A stretch of 45,062 bases of DNA from the NCBI GenBank assembly GCA_003345595.1, contig PRDI01000096.1, positions 1 to 45,062 on the forward strand, given 5' to 3'. This DNA is from Candidatus Thorarchaeota archaeon (GTDB lineage: Archaea > Asgardarchaeota > Thorarchaeia > Thorarchaeales > Thorarchaeaceae). Below are positions 1 to 8,881 of this stretch, piece by piece (position 1 is the stretch's first letter; every line of letters begins with the position of its first letter). The translations under genes were made by a program, and so were the position numbers. Below the pieces are notes generated by a model. That model did no database searches and was not told the DNA's origin. It saw only the letters and a program-made list of their open reading frames with translations.

Positions 1-1305
1 TCCGCCATCCTCCGAGAGCGTTTCAAGTGTCAGCTTCTGTTCTCCTCTCTTCACCGACATCTTCAATGCGCGCACAGCGACCTTCGTCAACAGACCAGGA
101 TCGAACTGCTTGTCGATTCCCTTCAGGGTATCCAGATATGCTCTGAAATCCTCTTCTGGGTTTTCGATGAGGTATTCGGATTCCATTTCGGGATACGCGA
201 ACTGAGATGGCTCGATATTGGGTCGCTGGGTCGTCCAAACAAGCTGGACAATGTTGTACTGTGAACCTGGCTGCATGACCTTTGTCCTGTAGGATTCCAT
301 GGCGTCACTCGCGTCAAGGTTGCCAACATTGGAAGACCCTCGAAAGACAAGCCGAATTCTTGCAGCAGTTGTCGAATCCCAAGCCCCTTTCATGCCCTTC
401 TCAGTAAACCAAGCATCGAGTTTCTCGACCAATGAGTCAGCCGTGCCAACATCATCAGTCGTCATTCTGCGATTGTACACTGGCCGCTTGAAGGTGAAGT
501 AATGTGGGGATATGGCCGGGGGTTTGCCCTTGGCTAATTCGGCTACCAGGAAACCCTTCTTGTGTCCAGACTCGTCGAATCTCCATCTCTCCGTCGATCC
601 AGCGTACCAAGCGTTCTCAGAGTGCTTGTGTTGTCTATGGTCATGACCGAGAGCAATGTAGTCGTATCCCATGCTAAAGATGGAGGGGTGCAGTGTATGG
701 TCTAGGTCCATTCCATGAACAACAGCTACGGAGAGCCTCCGACTCTCAGGACGCTGGCACGTCAGTATCCAGTCGTTGAATTCGGCTGCCAGATCCGATG
801 ACTCAATTATGCTTGCACTCATGTATGGAAAACAGAACACGTCCAGCTCGCCATATGAGAACTTCAGGGGCTCATGCTTGTTGAGCGCCCGCTTTAGGTC
901 GACATGTGTGGCCACATTCAAGCGTGAGATCGACATTCTAAGAGAATCGAGGAGCGACACATCTAGTGACCTGTACAAACCATGGTTGCCTTCTATCACA
1001 AGGACAGGAACTCCTGTCTTCTCCGTGAACCCTTTCAGAACAGAAAGTGCAGTTTCCTGAGCAACAACCGGTGGTTGGGATGGGTTGTCATCAGAGGGCG
1101 AGTCATAAAGGTCACCTGAGTGAACCACTAAGTCGACAGGAGGATCAAGCGATGCAATCGTGTCGAAGACTTCTGCAAAACGTTCGTAGAAGTCGTTCTC
1201 TAGGAGACGGGTACGCATCTCAACCGCCCATACATCTGATCTGACACCCTCTCTGGGTCGAGTACCCAAATGTGTGTCCGATGTGTGAGCGATGCGTACC
1301 ACCAT
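1..1305 (-). CDS. mre11: Mre11 nuclease, C-terminus cut by window edge
   Basis: This is the nuclease subunit of the Mre11-Rad50 complex, a Mn-dependent 3'-5' exonuclease/endonuclease that starts processing of double-strand breaks. Reading from ATG at 1305 the frame is open to base 1, about 435 codons, so only the C-terminus is missing. Calcineurin-like phosphoesterase motifs appear in order: D10-x-H12 in SDTHLG, HSGDLYD, EGNHG, VVHGMD and GHDHRQ. The start lies 11 bases after the herA stop, consistent with an operon read nurA-herA-mre11. Rad50 usually follows and would lie beyond the left edge; that cannot be seen here. The identification is secure. The length already visible is at or above the usual 380-430 residues of archaeal Mre11. 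Confidence 0.93.
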   Translation of the reverse strand, partial: MVVRIAHTSDTHLGTRPREGVRSDVWAVEMRTRLLENDFYERFAEVFDTIASLDPPVDLVVHSGDLYDSPSDDNPSQPPVVAQETALSVLKGFTEKTGVPVLVIEGNHGLYRSLDVSLLDSLRMSISRLNVATHVDLKRALNKHEPLKFSYGELDVFCFPYMSASIIESSDLAAEFNDWILTCQRPESRRLSVAVVHGMDLDHTLHPSIFSMGYDYIALGHDHRQHKHSENAWYAGSTERWRFDESGHKKGFLVAELAKGKPPAISPHYFTFKRPVYNRRMTTDDVGTADSLVEKLDAWFTEKGMKGAWDSTTAARIRLVFRGSSNVGNLDASDAMESYRTKVMQPGSQYNIVQLVWTTQRPNIEPSQFAYPEMESEYLIENPEEDFRAYLDTLKGIDKQFDPGLLTKVAVRALKMSVKRGEQKLTLETLSEDGG

Positions 1306-1316
1306 CAAGTAGCGCC

Positions 1317-3080
1317 TCAGAAAGTGTGTTTCTCACTAGCCCGTGTGGCTTTGGATGCTTTGTAACGACTCTTGTCCCGCTCAAAAAGGGTGTCGAAAAG
1401 GGGGATTCGGACCGGCAAGGGGAGCTCACGATATGACGCTGTGACTATTGCCTCCCCTCTGGCCATGACTCGAAACTCGTCTTCGAAGCCCGATATGTTG
1501 ACACTTGCATTTTCGATGCAAGCCTGGATCTCTCGTTCGTTGCCGAGTCGAAGATTGACCTCTGTGTTCATCTGACTGAGTATCACGTTGTCAAGGACGC
1601 TGACCTGCTGACTCACAACAATGAGACCGATGTTGAACTTCCTTCCTTGGCGAGAGAGGTCCTTGAAGACGGACTGCCCTCGCATGAGTTCAGGATTCAG
1701 AATGGACGGGGCTTCTTCGACTGTCACGAGGATTACGGGCATATCGCGCGGATCCCGCACACCCGACTCGTCACTCTGCCCGCCAGCCGAATAGAACGAT
1801 TTTGCCCTGGCTTTGATGCGGTTGAAGAAGGGTCCCGGGAGCCTGATTGCACCCTGACTCTCGAAATCACCAAGGGTTCCACTGCTCTTTGCAGCTCTTC
1901 TGAGATCGGAAACTGTGCGCGCGATCACCGTTGTGAGAAGGAACTGCTCTGTGTCGCTCATGAGACTCGTGTTGACTACAAGTACACGACCCGTTTCCAT
2001 GGCCACAAAGACGTCGCTCAAGATGGAAGAACCACTGCGGATGAAGATTGGCGACCGCTCAATGAAACGAAGACGACGCTGGACAGCATTAAGAGTCCCC
2101 TTCGGTGTACCTTCGGGATCATCTTTCATATCGGTAATGGCAGATATCCAGCTCTCCCGGTTCGCAGCATACTGTCCATCGATGAAAGACACCATCTGCG
2201 GCGTGAAGTCCATGATTGTGTAGAGGTCATGTGGCAGAATCTCCTCCCACAGAATGCGTATCTCTCTCCCATAGCGTTGGATCTCTCGCGGCGTTGCCTT
2301 AAGGTGTGTTGTGAGATAGTAGAAATCACCAATCACCGAAGCTCTCGTTTCTTGGTCCATTGCCTCGACTATGTCCTGAATGCCGCATGCAGTGACACCC
2401 TTGGCGAACTCATCGTGAGGATCTATGCAGAATGCTGAGATACGAGGCCGTTTCTCATTTGGGTTGCGACTCGCTTCGAGATTGGAGTCCAGAATCGACT
2501 TGATCAGGACCATCATCAGGTTGCTCTTTCCCGAACCTGTGGAGCCAAATATGCCCATGTGCATGGGTAGATACTTCGATGGTATCTTGACCGGGACGTC
2601 CAGCGTTGCTTCTCCGACCTGCAGGTTTCCAATGAACACTTCACCGTCAGTTTGACTCGCCAGCATCTTTCTCACAGCTTCGTCAGAAACATTCGGGACT
2701 GGGCGGTACACGTCGGCAAGATGGTCAGGAAGACGACGGGGCGATCTGAATACCCATTTCCCCTTCTCAAGTTCAGCGTATCCGAGCATCTTCCCGCCCA
2801 CTTGAAGAAGCATATTCCTCTGGATGCCGGAGAGGTAAGCGTCACCCTCGACCATGAGAGTCCCAGCCACGCGGGCCATATCATCCACCTGTCGGAGGTA
2901 GTTCTGAAGTGCGAGGACACGGAAGAAGAATACACGTTCGTGACCATCGCGGTGGGAGTATATCATGAATATCTCGCCCACGCTCACGTCACGGTTGTTG
3001 CCCATGATTCCAAGCGATGTCTGATCACCCACACTGACCTTGCCATAGAGCTCTCCAAGATTCCGTATATCTAGTGTCAT
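1317..3080 (-). CDS. herA: HerA hexameric DNA translocase/helicase
   Basis: HerA is a bipolar hexameric ATPase of the FtsK/HerA class that pumps DNA to the NurA nuclease during end resection. The 587-residue protein has an N-terminal HAS-barrel region (about 1-130), a Walker A motif GSTGSGKS at 179-186, and a Walker B strand with the VILVTVEEAP pattern near 450. A conserved LRLGNERE stretch follows near the C-terminus. It begins 22 bases after the nurA stop and ends 11 bases before the mre11 start. Length and motif order match archaeal HerA. The best alternative, a generic VirB4/FtsK-like ATPase, is unlikely because of the nurA and mre11 neighbours. Confidence 0.95.
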   Translation of the reverse strand: MTLDIRNLGELYGKVSVGDQTSLGIMGNNRDVSVGEIFMIYSHRDGHERVFFFRVLALQNYLRQVDDMARVAGTLMVEGDAYLSGIQRNMLLQVGGKMLGYAELEKGKWVFRSPRRLPDHLADVYRPVPNVSDEAVRKMLASQTDGEVFIGNLQVGEATLDVPVKIPSKYLPMHMGIFGSTGSGKSNLMMVLIKSILDSNLEASRNPNEKRPRISAFCIDPHDEFAKGVTACGIQDIVEAMDQETRASVIGDFYYLTTHLKATPREIQRYGREIRILWEEILPHDLYTIMDFTPQMVSFIDGQYAANRESWISAITDMKDDPEGTPKGTLNAVQRRLRFIERSPIFIRSGSSILSDVFVAMETGRVLVVNTSLMSDTEQFLLTTVIARTVSDLRRAAKSSGTLGDFESQGAIRLPGPFFNRIKARAKSFYSAGGQSDESGVRDPRDMPVILVTVEEAPSILNPELMRGQSVFKDLSRQGRKFNIGLIVVSQQVSVLDNVILSQMNTEVNLRLGNEREIQACIENASVNISGFEDEFRVMARGEAIVTASYRELPLPVRIPLFDTLFERDKSRYKASKATRASEKHTF

Positions 3081-3102
3081 GACTCTCTACCTCTCACATC
3101 AT

Positions 3103-4398
3103 CTACAGATTGAAGTCCTCCCTATATGGGGTCGTCCGGCGGGGGTCCAACCCCAACTCATGGCGAACATCACCTGCCACCTCTCTCGCCAGCCTGAGAT
3201 CCTCGTAACTAAGCTTACACTCCTCGTGTGCCAGTGCAAGAGCAACCGGATAGCCGTACCATCTCGCGTCTCTAGACATGAATTCGATCTCCTGAAACAG
3301 AGCCTTTTCGTTTTCTCGGGTCTTCGAAGGGTCGTCCTGGACGAACACGTTCTCAAGCCACCAGATTCTGTCGAAATCGATCCTTGACGGACGGTTGTCC
3401 ATTGAGAAGCTGAATAGGTAGGGGACCGCCAACCGAGGTGGAATATATGTCCGGTCCTGATAAATGTAGAGACCGCCACCAGGGTCTTCGCTACCCGGAA
3501 GAAGACAGAACCACTTTGAGCCTTCTCCGAACGCTTCCTGAGCCATCCTAGCAATACGATGGGCAAAGGGGATAGTGTGGTTCTTGCTCACAGCACACAG
3601 GACCACGTGTTTCTCTCTGGCGAGCGAGCATAGCTCTCTCAGCATGAAACCACTAGGCATGGACGGGTACTGACGTGCTTGGTGCATGAAGATTGACATT
3701 GCGCCATCAAGCAGCAGATACTTGGGTTGAATGCTGCTGGTCAGGACTATTCTTGCAGCAGCATACTCAGAAGCGGTTCGCAGTTCATCATGCACCGCTG
3801 GGTTGGTCAGCATCTGCTCTCTTGTGATCAACGACTCCATTGTTCCTAGCGATGAAGTGTAGGCGCCATAGTTAGTCCCCGACAAGTCGGACATCGACTT
3901 CAATTGCCGCTTCATAATATCCCTGAAGAATGGCAGTACGAGTGCGTCAGAGTCTTTCAGCGGGTAGATCTCTGCAAGCGAATCTGCCATCTTCGTTCGA
4001 GCATCTCCCCTCACTCCTGAGTGCCAGTGGCAGTCCAGAAACGGCTGAGCGCGCCCGAACGCGTTCTCAAGCGTTGCCCTGTCCAACGGCCTGAACGGAT
4101 CTCCTGCGCGAGTATTCGTGTCGAGTACAACAGTTGAAGTGCTCAGCAGATGAACTCTGACATCGTCGAGAGTCATGAGGTCACCTGAGCCAGAACCGTC
4201 AACGGCAGCTATGAGGTAGTCCTCATCCAGAGTATCGTCCGAAGCATGGGGGGTAACAGTATCAAGGAGCTCCTCTCTTATTCGGACTTCGTCCTTGGCG
4301 AACTCCTTCTCATCGCTACGATCCTGCTGGTTCTCGATGTCTCTGAAGGTGAGCTTGAGTTTGCCCCTGAAGTCGTCAGTGAGAATCCGTTCGAGCAT
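3103..4398 (-). CDS. nurA: NurA 5'-3' nuclease
   Basis: NurA is the RNase-H-like nuclease that forms a resection machine with HerA. From the ATG at 4398 it is 431 residues. Its first catalytic motif is a hydrophobic strand ending in VDGSGSG, with D67 as the metal-binding aspartate. A second LLLDGAMS strand follows in the middle of the protein, as in the family. I chose this start because a purine-rich GAGGGG lies about 9 bases upstream and the preceding in-frame sequence does not look like protein. The frame is open further to 4602. A TATA-like sequence lies about 75 bases upstream. It is the first gene of the nurA-herA-mre11 unit. NurA proteins diverge strongly, so the call rests on motif, size and neighbours together. 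Confidence 0.88.
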   Translation of the reverse strand: MLERILTDDFRGKLKLTFRDIENQQDRSDEKEFAKDEVRIREELLDTVTPHASDDTLDEDYLIAAVDGSGSGDLMTLDDVRVHLLSTSTVVLDTNTRAGDPFRPLDRATLENAFGRAQPFLDCHWHSGVRGDARTKMADSLAEIYPLKDSDALVLPFFRDIMKRQLKSMSDLSGTNYGAYTSSLGTMESLITREQMLTNPAVHDELRTASEYAAARIVLTSSIQPKYLLLDGAMSIFMHQARQYPSMPSGFMLRELCSLAREKHVVLCAVSKNHTIPFAHRIARMAQEAFGEGSKWFCLLPGSEDPGGGLYIYQDRTYIPPRLAVPYLFSFSMDNRPSRIDFDRIWWLENVFVQDDPSKTRENEKALFQEIEFMSRDARWYGYPVALALAHEECKLSYEDLRLAREVAGDVRHELGLDPRRTTPYREDFNL

Positions 4399-4466
4399 GA
4401 AAACCCCTCTTGCAGTTTGCTTCTGAGCCAAGTCTAAGCGTCTGCCAGACAATAGTCCCGATGGGC

Positions 4467-4477
4467 TCATAAAAAGA
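4467..4477 (-). promoter_or_regulatory. Putative TATA box of the nurA-herA-mre11 operon
   Basis: On the minus strand the sequence CTTTTTATGAG lies about 75 bases before the nurA ATG, in the 204-base gap after the corrinoid protein gene. With the usual archaeal spacing of about 26 bases, transcription would start near 4445. This is based on pattern and position only. Confidence 0.4.
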
Positions 4478-4602
4478 TAGCACTCGGCGAGTATGAGTCT
4501 GCAGGCATGGAGCGTCACTGTGCAACTATGTGATGTCCGAGACGGAGCTCTCTCGACACGGCCGAAGGCCGCGGTCTCCTGTTTTGACACGTGTGAAGCC
4601 AA

Positions 4603-5235
4603 TCACTTTGTTTCTGCAACAAACTTGCTCGCAAGCTGCACTGCGCTGAGAGCATCCCTGCCAAAAGCATCGGCGCCCGTGAACTTGACGGTTTCTTGGT
4701 TGATGTCACCGCCACCTATCATCACCTTGACCTTTTTCCGGATTCCCGCAGTCTTGAGGGCCTCGATAGTTGTCCGCATCACATCATGAGTTGTAGTGAT
4801 AAGCCCACTCAGTGCCAAGACGGGCGCTCCAGTTTCTTTCAGTTTGCTGACGAACATCTCCGGAGCAACGTCTTCGCCGAGATCGTAGACATCAAAGCCA
4901 TTCGACTTCAGGAAAGCCACTACCAAGTTCTTGCCGATGTAATGGATGTCACCCTTGACTGTGCCAATCACCACCTTTCCTCTCTCAGTGGCACGTTGAG
5001 TGGAAAGCAGCTTTGGCTCCAGGAGGGCCATCGCTTTCTTGAAAACGTCAGCAGACATGACCAGCTCCACCAAGAAGTACTCATTCTTGGAGAACTTGTC
5101 ACCCACAATGTCCATCCCACGTCTCAAGTCATCAAGAATCTGTACTGGTGCCGTTCCTGCCGACAGTTGCCTGCTCACCAGCTCCATCACTTTCTGGTCA
5201 TCAAGGTCGGCCATAGCCTGCGTCAGTTCGTTCAT
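4603..5235 (-). CDS. Corrinoid (cobalamin-binding) methyltransferase protein, MtbC/MttC type
   Basis: This cytoplasmic protein carries a methyl group on the cobalt of a corrinoid between two methyltransferases. The 210 residues have the family layout: a four-helix cap (about 1-85) and a Rossmann-like B12 domain (about 86-208). D96-x-H98-xx-G101 holds the lower axial histidine (H98). SGL follows at 143-145 and GGG at 174-176, the nucleotide-loop contacts. The start is ATG at 5235 with GAGG about 10 bases upstream. It follows the activator gene at a 154-base gap and lies in the same direction as the MtrH-like methyltransferase. The substrate cannot be told from this protein alone; mono-, di- and trimethylamine, methanol, glycine betaine and methoxylated aromatic systems use near-identical carriers. 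Confidence 0.92.
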   Translation of the reverse strand: MNELTQAMADLDDQKVMELVSRQLSAGTAPVQILDDLRRGMDIVGDKFSKNEYFLVELVMSADVFKKAMALLEPKLLSTQRATERGKVVIGTVKGDIHYIGKNLVVAFLKSNGFDVYDLGEDVAPEMFVSKLKETGAPVLALSGLITTTHDVMRTTIEALKTAGIRKKVKVMIGGGDINQETVKFTGADAFGRDALSAVQLASKFVAETK

Positions 5236-5389
5236 CTGCTTCTTGCCTCAGCCATTGGCGATACGTTGGCTTTGAGCCTGCAAGCCGCTTAGTTCAAGCC
5301 CAGCCATGCTTGCTGACCAAGCAGCCTTCATGCAGACCTGACCTGCTGACAGATTCATCCAGCATATATCTTTCATTGTGGATACTTGT

Positions 5390-7006
5390 CTACACCATAC
5401 CCTGCGGCTCGGATTCCAGCAAGGTGGCCTCCATGAACATTTGAGCAAACGAAGGATGAGTAGCAAGTTCGATGTATTCCACCTCGTCTATCAGCCGCTC
5501 TGCATGTGCCCTCTCGCGGGAAGACAGCAGCAGTCTTTTGGCACCCTCTCCCGCAGCATTGCCAACCGGAACTATCCTGTCAACAGGAATCGGTGGGAAG
5601 AGGCCAATGCGAAGGGCGCTCTCAGGGCGTAGGTAGTTGCCAAAGGCTCCAGCCAGAAACAAGAGATCAATGTCTGCAGGCCGAACACCGCAGACCTCCA
5701 TCAGCACTCTGGTACCTGCAGATATTGCCGCCTTGGCGAGCTGGACTTGCCTCACGTCACTCTGTGTGAAGACGATGCGCGATTCTGTGTCGGAATCTAC
5801 TGACCCTGTGAGGACATAGTAGAGACCTTGTTCGCCGCGATTGACTCTCGCCGAGGGATACATTCGTCCTTTTCTGTCTACGATGCCAACCCTTCTGAGC
5901 TCGGCCACTGTGTCGAGAATCCCTGAACCGCATAGACCCTGAGGAGGACTATCACCTATTACGAAAAGATCTGGCGGATTTTCTGGAGCGTCAATATGTA
6001 CGTGCTCTATCGCACCATCTTGTCCTCTCATACCATGGGTGATTCTTGCTCCCTCAAACGCCGGACCGGCAGCTGCAGAACAGCAGACCGCCTTTCCGTT
6101 GTGTGCCAGCACAATCTCGGCGTTAGTACCGATATCGATGCCCAAGATGGTATCCTTTCCCGAATCCAATCCCTGAGAGAGGATGAACCCCACTGCGTCA
6201 CCTCCCACAAAGCCCGCAATGTTCGGAGCGATATACGCTTCAGCCGAACCGACCGACTTCAGGCCGAGTGACTCGACGCTGGATGTCACCGAATGGCGCA
6301 TGAGCGGCTTGTATGGAGCAAGTCCTAGCGTGGAAACGTCCAAGCCCAACAGAAGATGGTGCATTGCAGTGTTACCGACGATTGAGAGCCGGGACACGAC
6401 CTTTGGCGACATTGCCGCTATTGTCAGTAGTTGCATGACAAGCTCGTCGATGCAAGATAGTATTCTTTCCCGGAGAGCAGCCCCGCCACTCTCTGCACGG
6501 GTCGCGAAGTCTATCCGCGACATGACATCCTCGCCGAAAGCAATCTGGGGGTTTAACGTGGCTGCCTGTGCGAGTTGGACTCCTGTTTGTAGGTCCATAA
6601 GGTAGGCGACCACGGTTGTTGTCCCAAGATCGATGGCCACACCCTTCTGACCTACCAGACCCGGGTCGCGCTGGCGTTTCATCGGCTTGGACTTTCCGCT
6701 TGTCAGTATCTTCGCCTGCACCGTCTGCGGAAGAGTGACCCACGTTCTCCTGTCAATCACATGCTCGCAGGCCAGACGAAAGCCCGTAGCTATCTCAAAT
6801 GGAGAGAGATGACGTAGATCCTTCTCTGTAGGGATAGAAACGGGTCGGAATGTTACCCTGCATTTGCCGCAGGTGCCTTGCCCACCGCAATCTGACGGAA
6901 TGAACAGACCGAGGCTCCGCGCCGCCTCAAGGATTGTCGTTGTTGAATTCACTGAAACACTGTATCCGGAGGGCTCGAAAGCCACGACATGTCTGGGCAC
7001 GTGCAT
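5390..7006 (-). CDS. Reductive activator of corrinoid proteins (RACE, 2Fe-2S plus ASKHA domain)
   Basis: Proteins of this family use ATP to reduce an accidentally oxidised Co(II) corrinoid back to active Co(I). The 538 residues start with a ferredoxin-like [2Fe-2S] domain whose ligands are visible as C40, C46, C49 and C80 (CX5CX2C...C). A linker leads to an ASKHA-type ATPase region (DUF4445) beginning near residue 120 with AIDLGTTTVV and a second GIDIGTNAE motif. This is the 2Fe-2S (RACE) type rather than the 8Fe RamA type of methanogens. The ATG at 7006 lies 5 bases after the mtrH-like stop; a GTG at 7000 has better spacing from the AGGTGG motif and may be the true start. The corrinoid protein it presumably serves is next downstream. 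Confidence 0.9.
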   Translation of the reverse strand: MHVPRHVVAFEPSGYSVSVNSTTTILEAARSLGLFIPSDCGGQGTCGKCRVTFRPVSIPTEKDLRHLSPFEIATGFRLACEHVIDRRTWVTLPQTVQAKILTSGKSKPMKRQRDPGLVGQKGVAIDLGTTTVVAYLMDLQTGVQLAQAATLNPQIAFGEDVMSRIDFATRAESGGAALRERILSCIDELVMQLLTIAAMSPKVVSRLSIVGNTAMHHLLLGLDVSTLGLAPYKPLMRHSVTSSVESLGLKSVGSAEAYIAPNIAGFVGGDAVGFILSQGLDSGKDTILGIDIGTNAEIVLAHNGKAVCCSAAAGPAFEGARITHGMRGQDGAIEHVHIDAPENPPDLFVIGDSPPQGLCGSGILDTVAELRRVGIVDRKGRMYPSARVNRGEQGLYYVLTGSVDSDTESRIVFTQSDVRQVQLAKAAISAGTRVLMEVCGVRPADIDLLFLAGAFGNYLRPESALRIGLFPPIPVDRIVPVGNAAGEGAKRLLLSSRERAHAERLIDEVEYIELATHPSFAQMFMEATLLESEPQGMV

Positions 7007-7011
7007 GCCAC

Positions 7012-7917
7012 CTAACCAATCTTGAAACGGGGGTGTTGACGGTCGGGGCGGATTCTCTTCTCAAGTAGAACTCCCGAAAGGGCCGTGTCGATCATCGCTA
7101 CCGATGGAAACACCGTAGGAGCATACTTGACAGGACCGTACAAGACAAAGTCAGCGCCAAGCACAACGGGCATTAGACTCGACCCAACAAGGGCTGGCAT
7201 CTTGGCCTCCTTTCCGAACTTCGGAACAAGTCCGGTCCACATGTTAACTGCATTGTGAGCCCCACATCCGACTGGCAGCCCGTATTTCTCCTTCAGGAGT
7301 TGCATCGCTTTGCATGCCAAACCAAGCGTCAACAGGTCCACCACGCCTGTGTCAATCAGTATGTTGGTAGCTCCTGCTTTTGCGGCTTTGCCAATCAGGA
7401 CATCTGCTGTTTCAACTCTCTTCATCGCGGAGGCCATGGCTTCCTTTGAGAATGCGAGAAGTAACGTATTCTTGAGCTTGCTGTCCTTTATCCTATCGTA
7501 GGTTGCGTCGCCAGTTTCAGATGTCAGTGAGTTCAGCATGACTCTGTCCAATAGGCCGGCTTCGCGCGCGAAATCGATTCCAGATAGGTTCACCTCTTCT
7601 GAGCCAGAGCCATCGATGAGCAAGGGCATGTCAGTGAGATCTGCAGCCAATGACAGGTACTTTCTGATCGCCGTCGACGATGACGCGACGACATCCAGCA
7701 TGCTTGGGAGCCCAGTCTTCTCGGAAACCTCAACTAATGCATGCAGGATTCTCTCGGTTTCAGACCTGTCTACCTCCCCTGTCTTGGGGTCAAGGACAAT
7801 CTTGTCCTTAGAGTAAAAGATGGAGCCGATAAGGACAGTAGGGGCAAGTCCGGGTGTCCCACCTATCTTCACGTTGCCAATCTCAAGAGTCTTTTGCTGT
7901 GTTGTATAGTCGAACAA
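7012..7917 (-). CDS. mtrH: MtrH-family methyltransferase (methyl-corrinoid:tetrahydropterin)
   Basis: The 301-residue TIM-barrel protein matches the MtrH family along its whole length (IGGTPGLAPTVLIGSIFY near the N-terminus, VGCGAHNA and FVLYGPVKYAP near the end). In methanogens MtrH is the methyl-H4MPT:corrinoid subunit of the membrane Mtr complex. No other mtr subunit is present here. With a corrinoid protein and an activator alongside, it more likely moves methyl groups between the soluble corrinoid protein and tetrahydromethanopterin or tetrahydrofolate. The start is TTG at 7917, with GGAGACC about 8 bases upstream. It is the first gene of the three-gene unit. Direction of transfer and pterin type are inference. 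Confidence 0.9.
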   Translation of the reverse strand: MFDYTTQQKTLEIGNVKIGGTPGLAPTVLIGSIFYSKDKIVLDPKTGEVDRSETERILHALVEVSEKTGLPSMLDVVASSSTAIRKYLSLAADLTDMPLLIDGSGSEEVNLSGIDFAREAGLLDRVMLNSLTSETGDATYDRIKDSKLKNTLLLAFSKEAMASAMKRVETADVLIGKAAKAGATNILIDTGVVDLLTLGLACKAMQLLKEKYGLPVGCGAHNAVNMWTGLVPKFGKEAKMPALVGSSLMPVVLGADFVLYGPVKYAPTVFPSVAMIDTALSGVLLEKRIRPDRQHPRFKIG

Positions 7918-8148
7918 GGCTTCGGTCTCCAGGGCTCAGTCAGAGCAGAAACAGCTGAGTCATGAGGTCAAGCGAGCGGTGTGCCTCAATAACCTTTTCA
8001 CAGGACCGTTCGAAATACCACGATAACATATGATTCTCGCCCGACTAGCCGATAGAGGCCCAATTTCCTTTTAAGGAACCGGACTAACGATTTTTCAACT
8101 GCAAGAGTTCCGGCCTGCCGACAGCCTCGCGGGACCAAGGGATGTGGT

Positions 8149-8847
8149 TTGTTGCTCAAGATCACCTACTTCGGTCAAACATCTTTTAGACTGGAGTCCA
8201 AGGAGACCTCTGTCCTGTTGAACCCAGGAACGTGGGACGGCAAACCGGTGGTGCCCGAGAGCCACGACGTCCGAATCATTGTGGCAACAAACCAAATGGA
8301 TGATGCACTCGGCAATGCGACCGCAATCGCTGCGAGGTCCAAGGCATGGATACTTGGTGATGAACAGACAGTCGATAAGGTGAAAGCACAGGGCGGCAAG
8401 CCTTGGCTTCTTCATGTCCTGAAGGGCGAGGAGCCCTATCAGATTCCAGGCCTGAAGATTACACCTCATTCTCTTCAAAGACGAGACACAAAGACTGGTG
8501 ACAAGATTCAGAACCTGGGTCTGTACATCGAGATGGCAGGAATGAAAGTTTCCTATCTTGGAGACACAATAGTCAGGGGTCCCTTCGAGCATCTACAGGC
8601 AGATGTCCTCATCGTACCAGTAGGAGATGGAGAGGTGTTTGCTGTCAAAGATGCTGTCAGCCTCTGCGTTGACTCAAAGCCTCGCATTGGCGTCCCCATG
8701 AGATGGACCACACCAGATCAGAAGAGCAAGTTCGCGAAGTATGTGGACCAGTTTGGCGGTGGGACAACCCCCATGCTCATGGAACCAAAACAGGTCTTGG
8801 AAATCCAGTGGGCCGCAGGCAACGAGTTCAGGTACAAGTTGTCCTGA
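8149..8847 (+). CDS. Metallo-beta-lactamase-fold protein (UlaG-like) lacking the metal ligands
   Basis: The 232-residue protein has the overall course of the UlaG-like MBL-fold hydrolases: an N-terminal KITYFG-x-TSF strand, a central VSYLGDT motif and a C-terminal VPM-x-W strand. The usual HxHxDH signature is replaced by TNQMDDA at 47-53, the histidine of the N-terminal HSAF element is Q10 or T11, and the C-terminal histidine is an arginine in VPMRW. The zinc/manganese site therefore looks lost, and a non-hydrolytic or structural role is likely. It starts at TTG 8149 (TTG 8152 is also possible); no ATG or GTG fits. A palindromic CCTTTTAAGG lies about 80 bases upstream. The next gene follows after 34 bases on the same strand. 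Confidence 0.8.
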   Translation: MLLKITYFGQTSFRLESKETSVLLNPGTWDGKPVVPESHDVRIIVATNQMDDALGNATAIAARSKAWILGDEQTVDKVKAQGGKPWLLHVLKGEEPYQIPGLKITPHSLQRRDTKTGDKIQNLGLYIEMAGMKVSYLGDTIVRGPFEHLQADVLIVPVGDGEVFAVKDAVSLCVDSKPRIGVPMRWTTPDQKSKFAKYVDQFGGGTTPMLMEPKQVLEIQWAAGNEFRYKLS

Positions 8848-8881
8848 TTCCTTCTTGCGAGTTGTGGCAGTCCGGAGCGAC

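Noticed and set aside
1647..2438. 263-codon open frame on the plus strand
   Set aside because: It is antisense to herA, whose Walker motifs and length on the minus strand are convincing; no family features are visible in the plus reading.
4556..4575. Hairpin CGGCC-GAA-GGCCG after the corrinoid gene as a terminator
   Set aside because: It has no T-run, and archaeal termination mainly depends on T-rich tracts; it may be incidental.
7012..7917. MtrH as part of the membrane Mtr complex of methanogens
   Set aside because: No MtrA-G subunits are nearby; the adjacent activator and soluble corrinoid protein point to a soluble methyl-transfer set.
8741..8881. N-terminal extension of the beta-repeat protein
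   Set aside because: It would overlap the MBL-fold gene by about 100 bases and has no protein-like continuity; the start at 8882 or 8927 is better supported.
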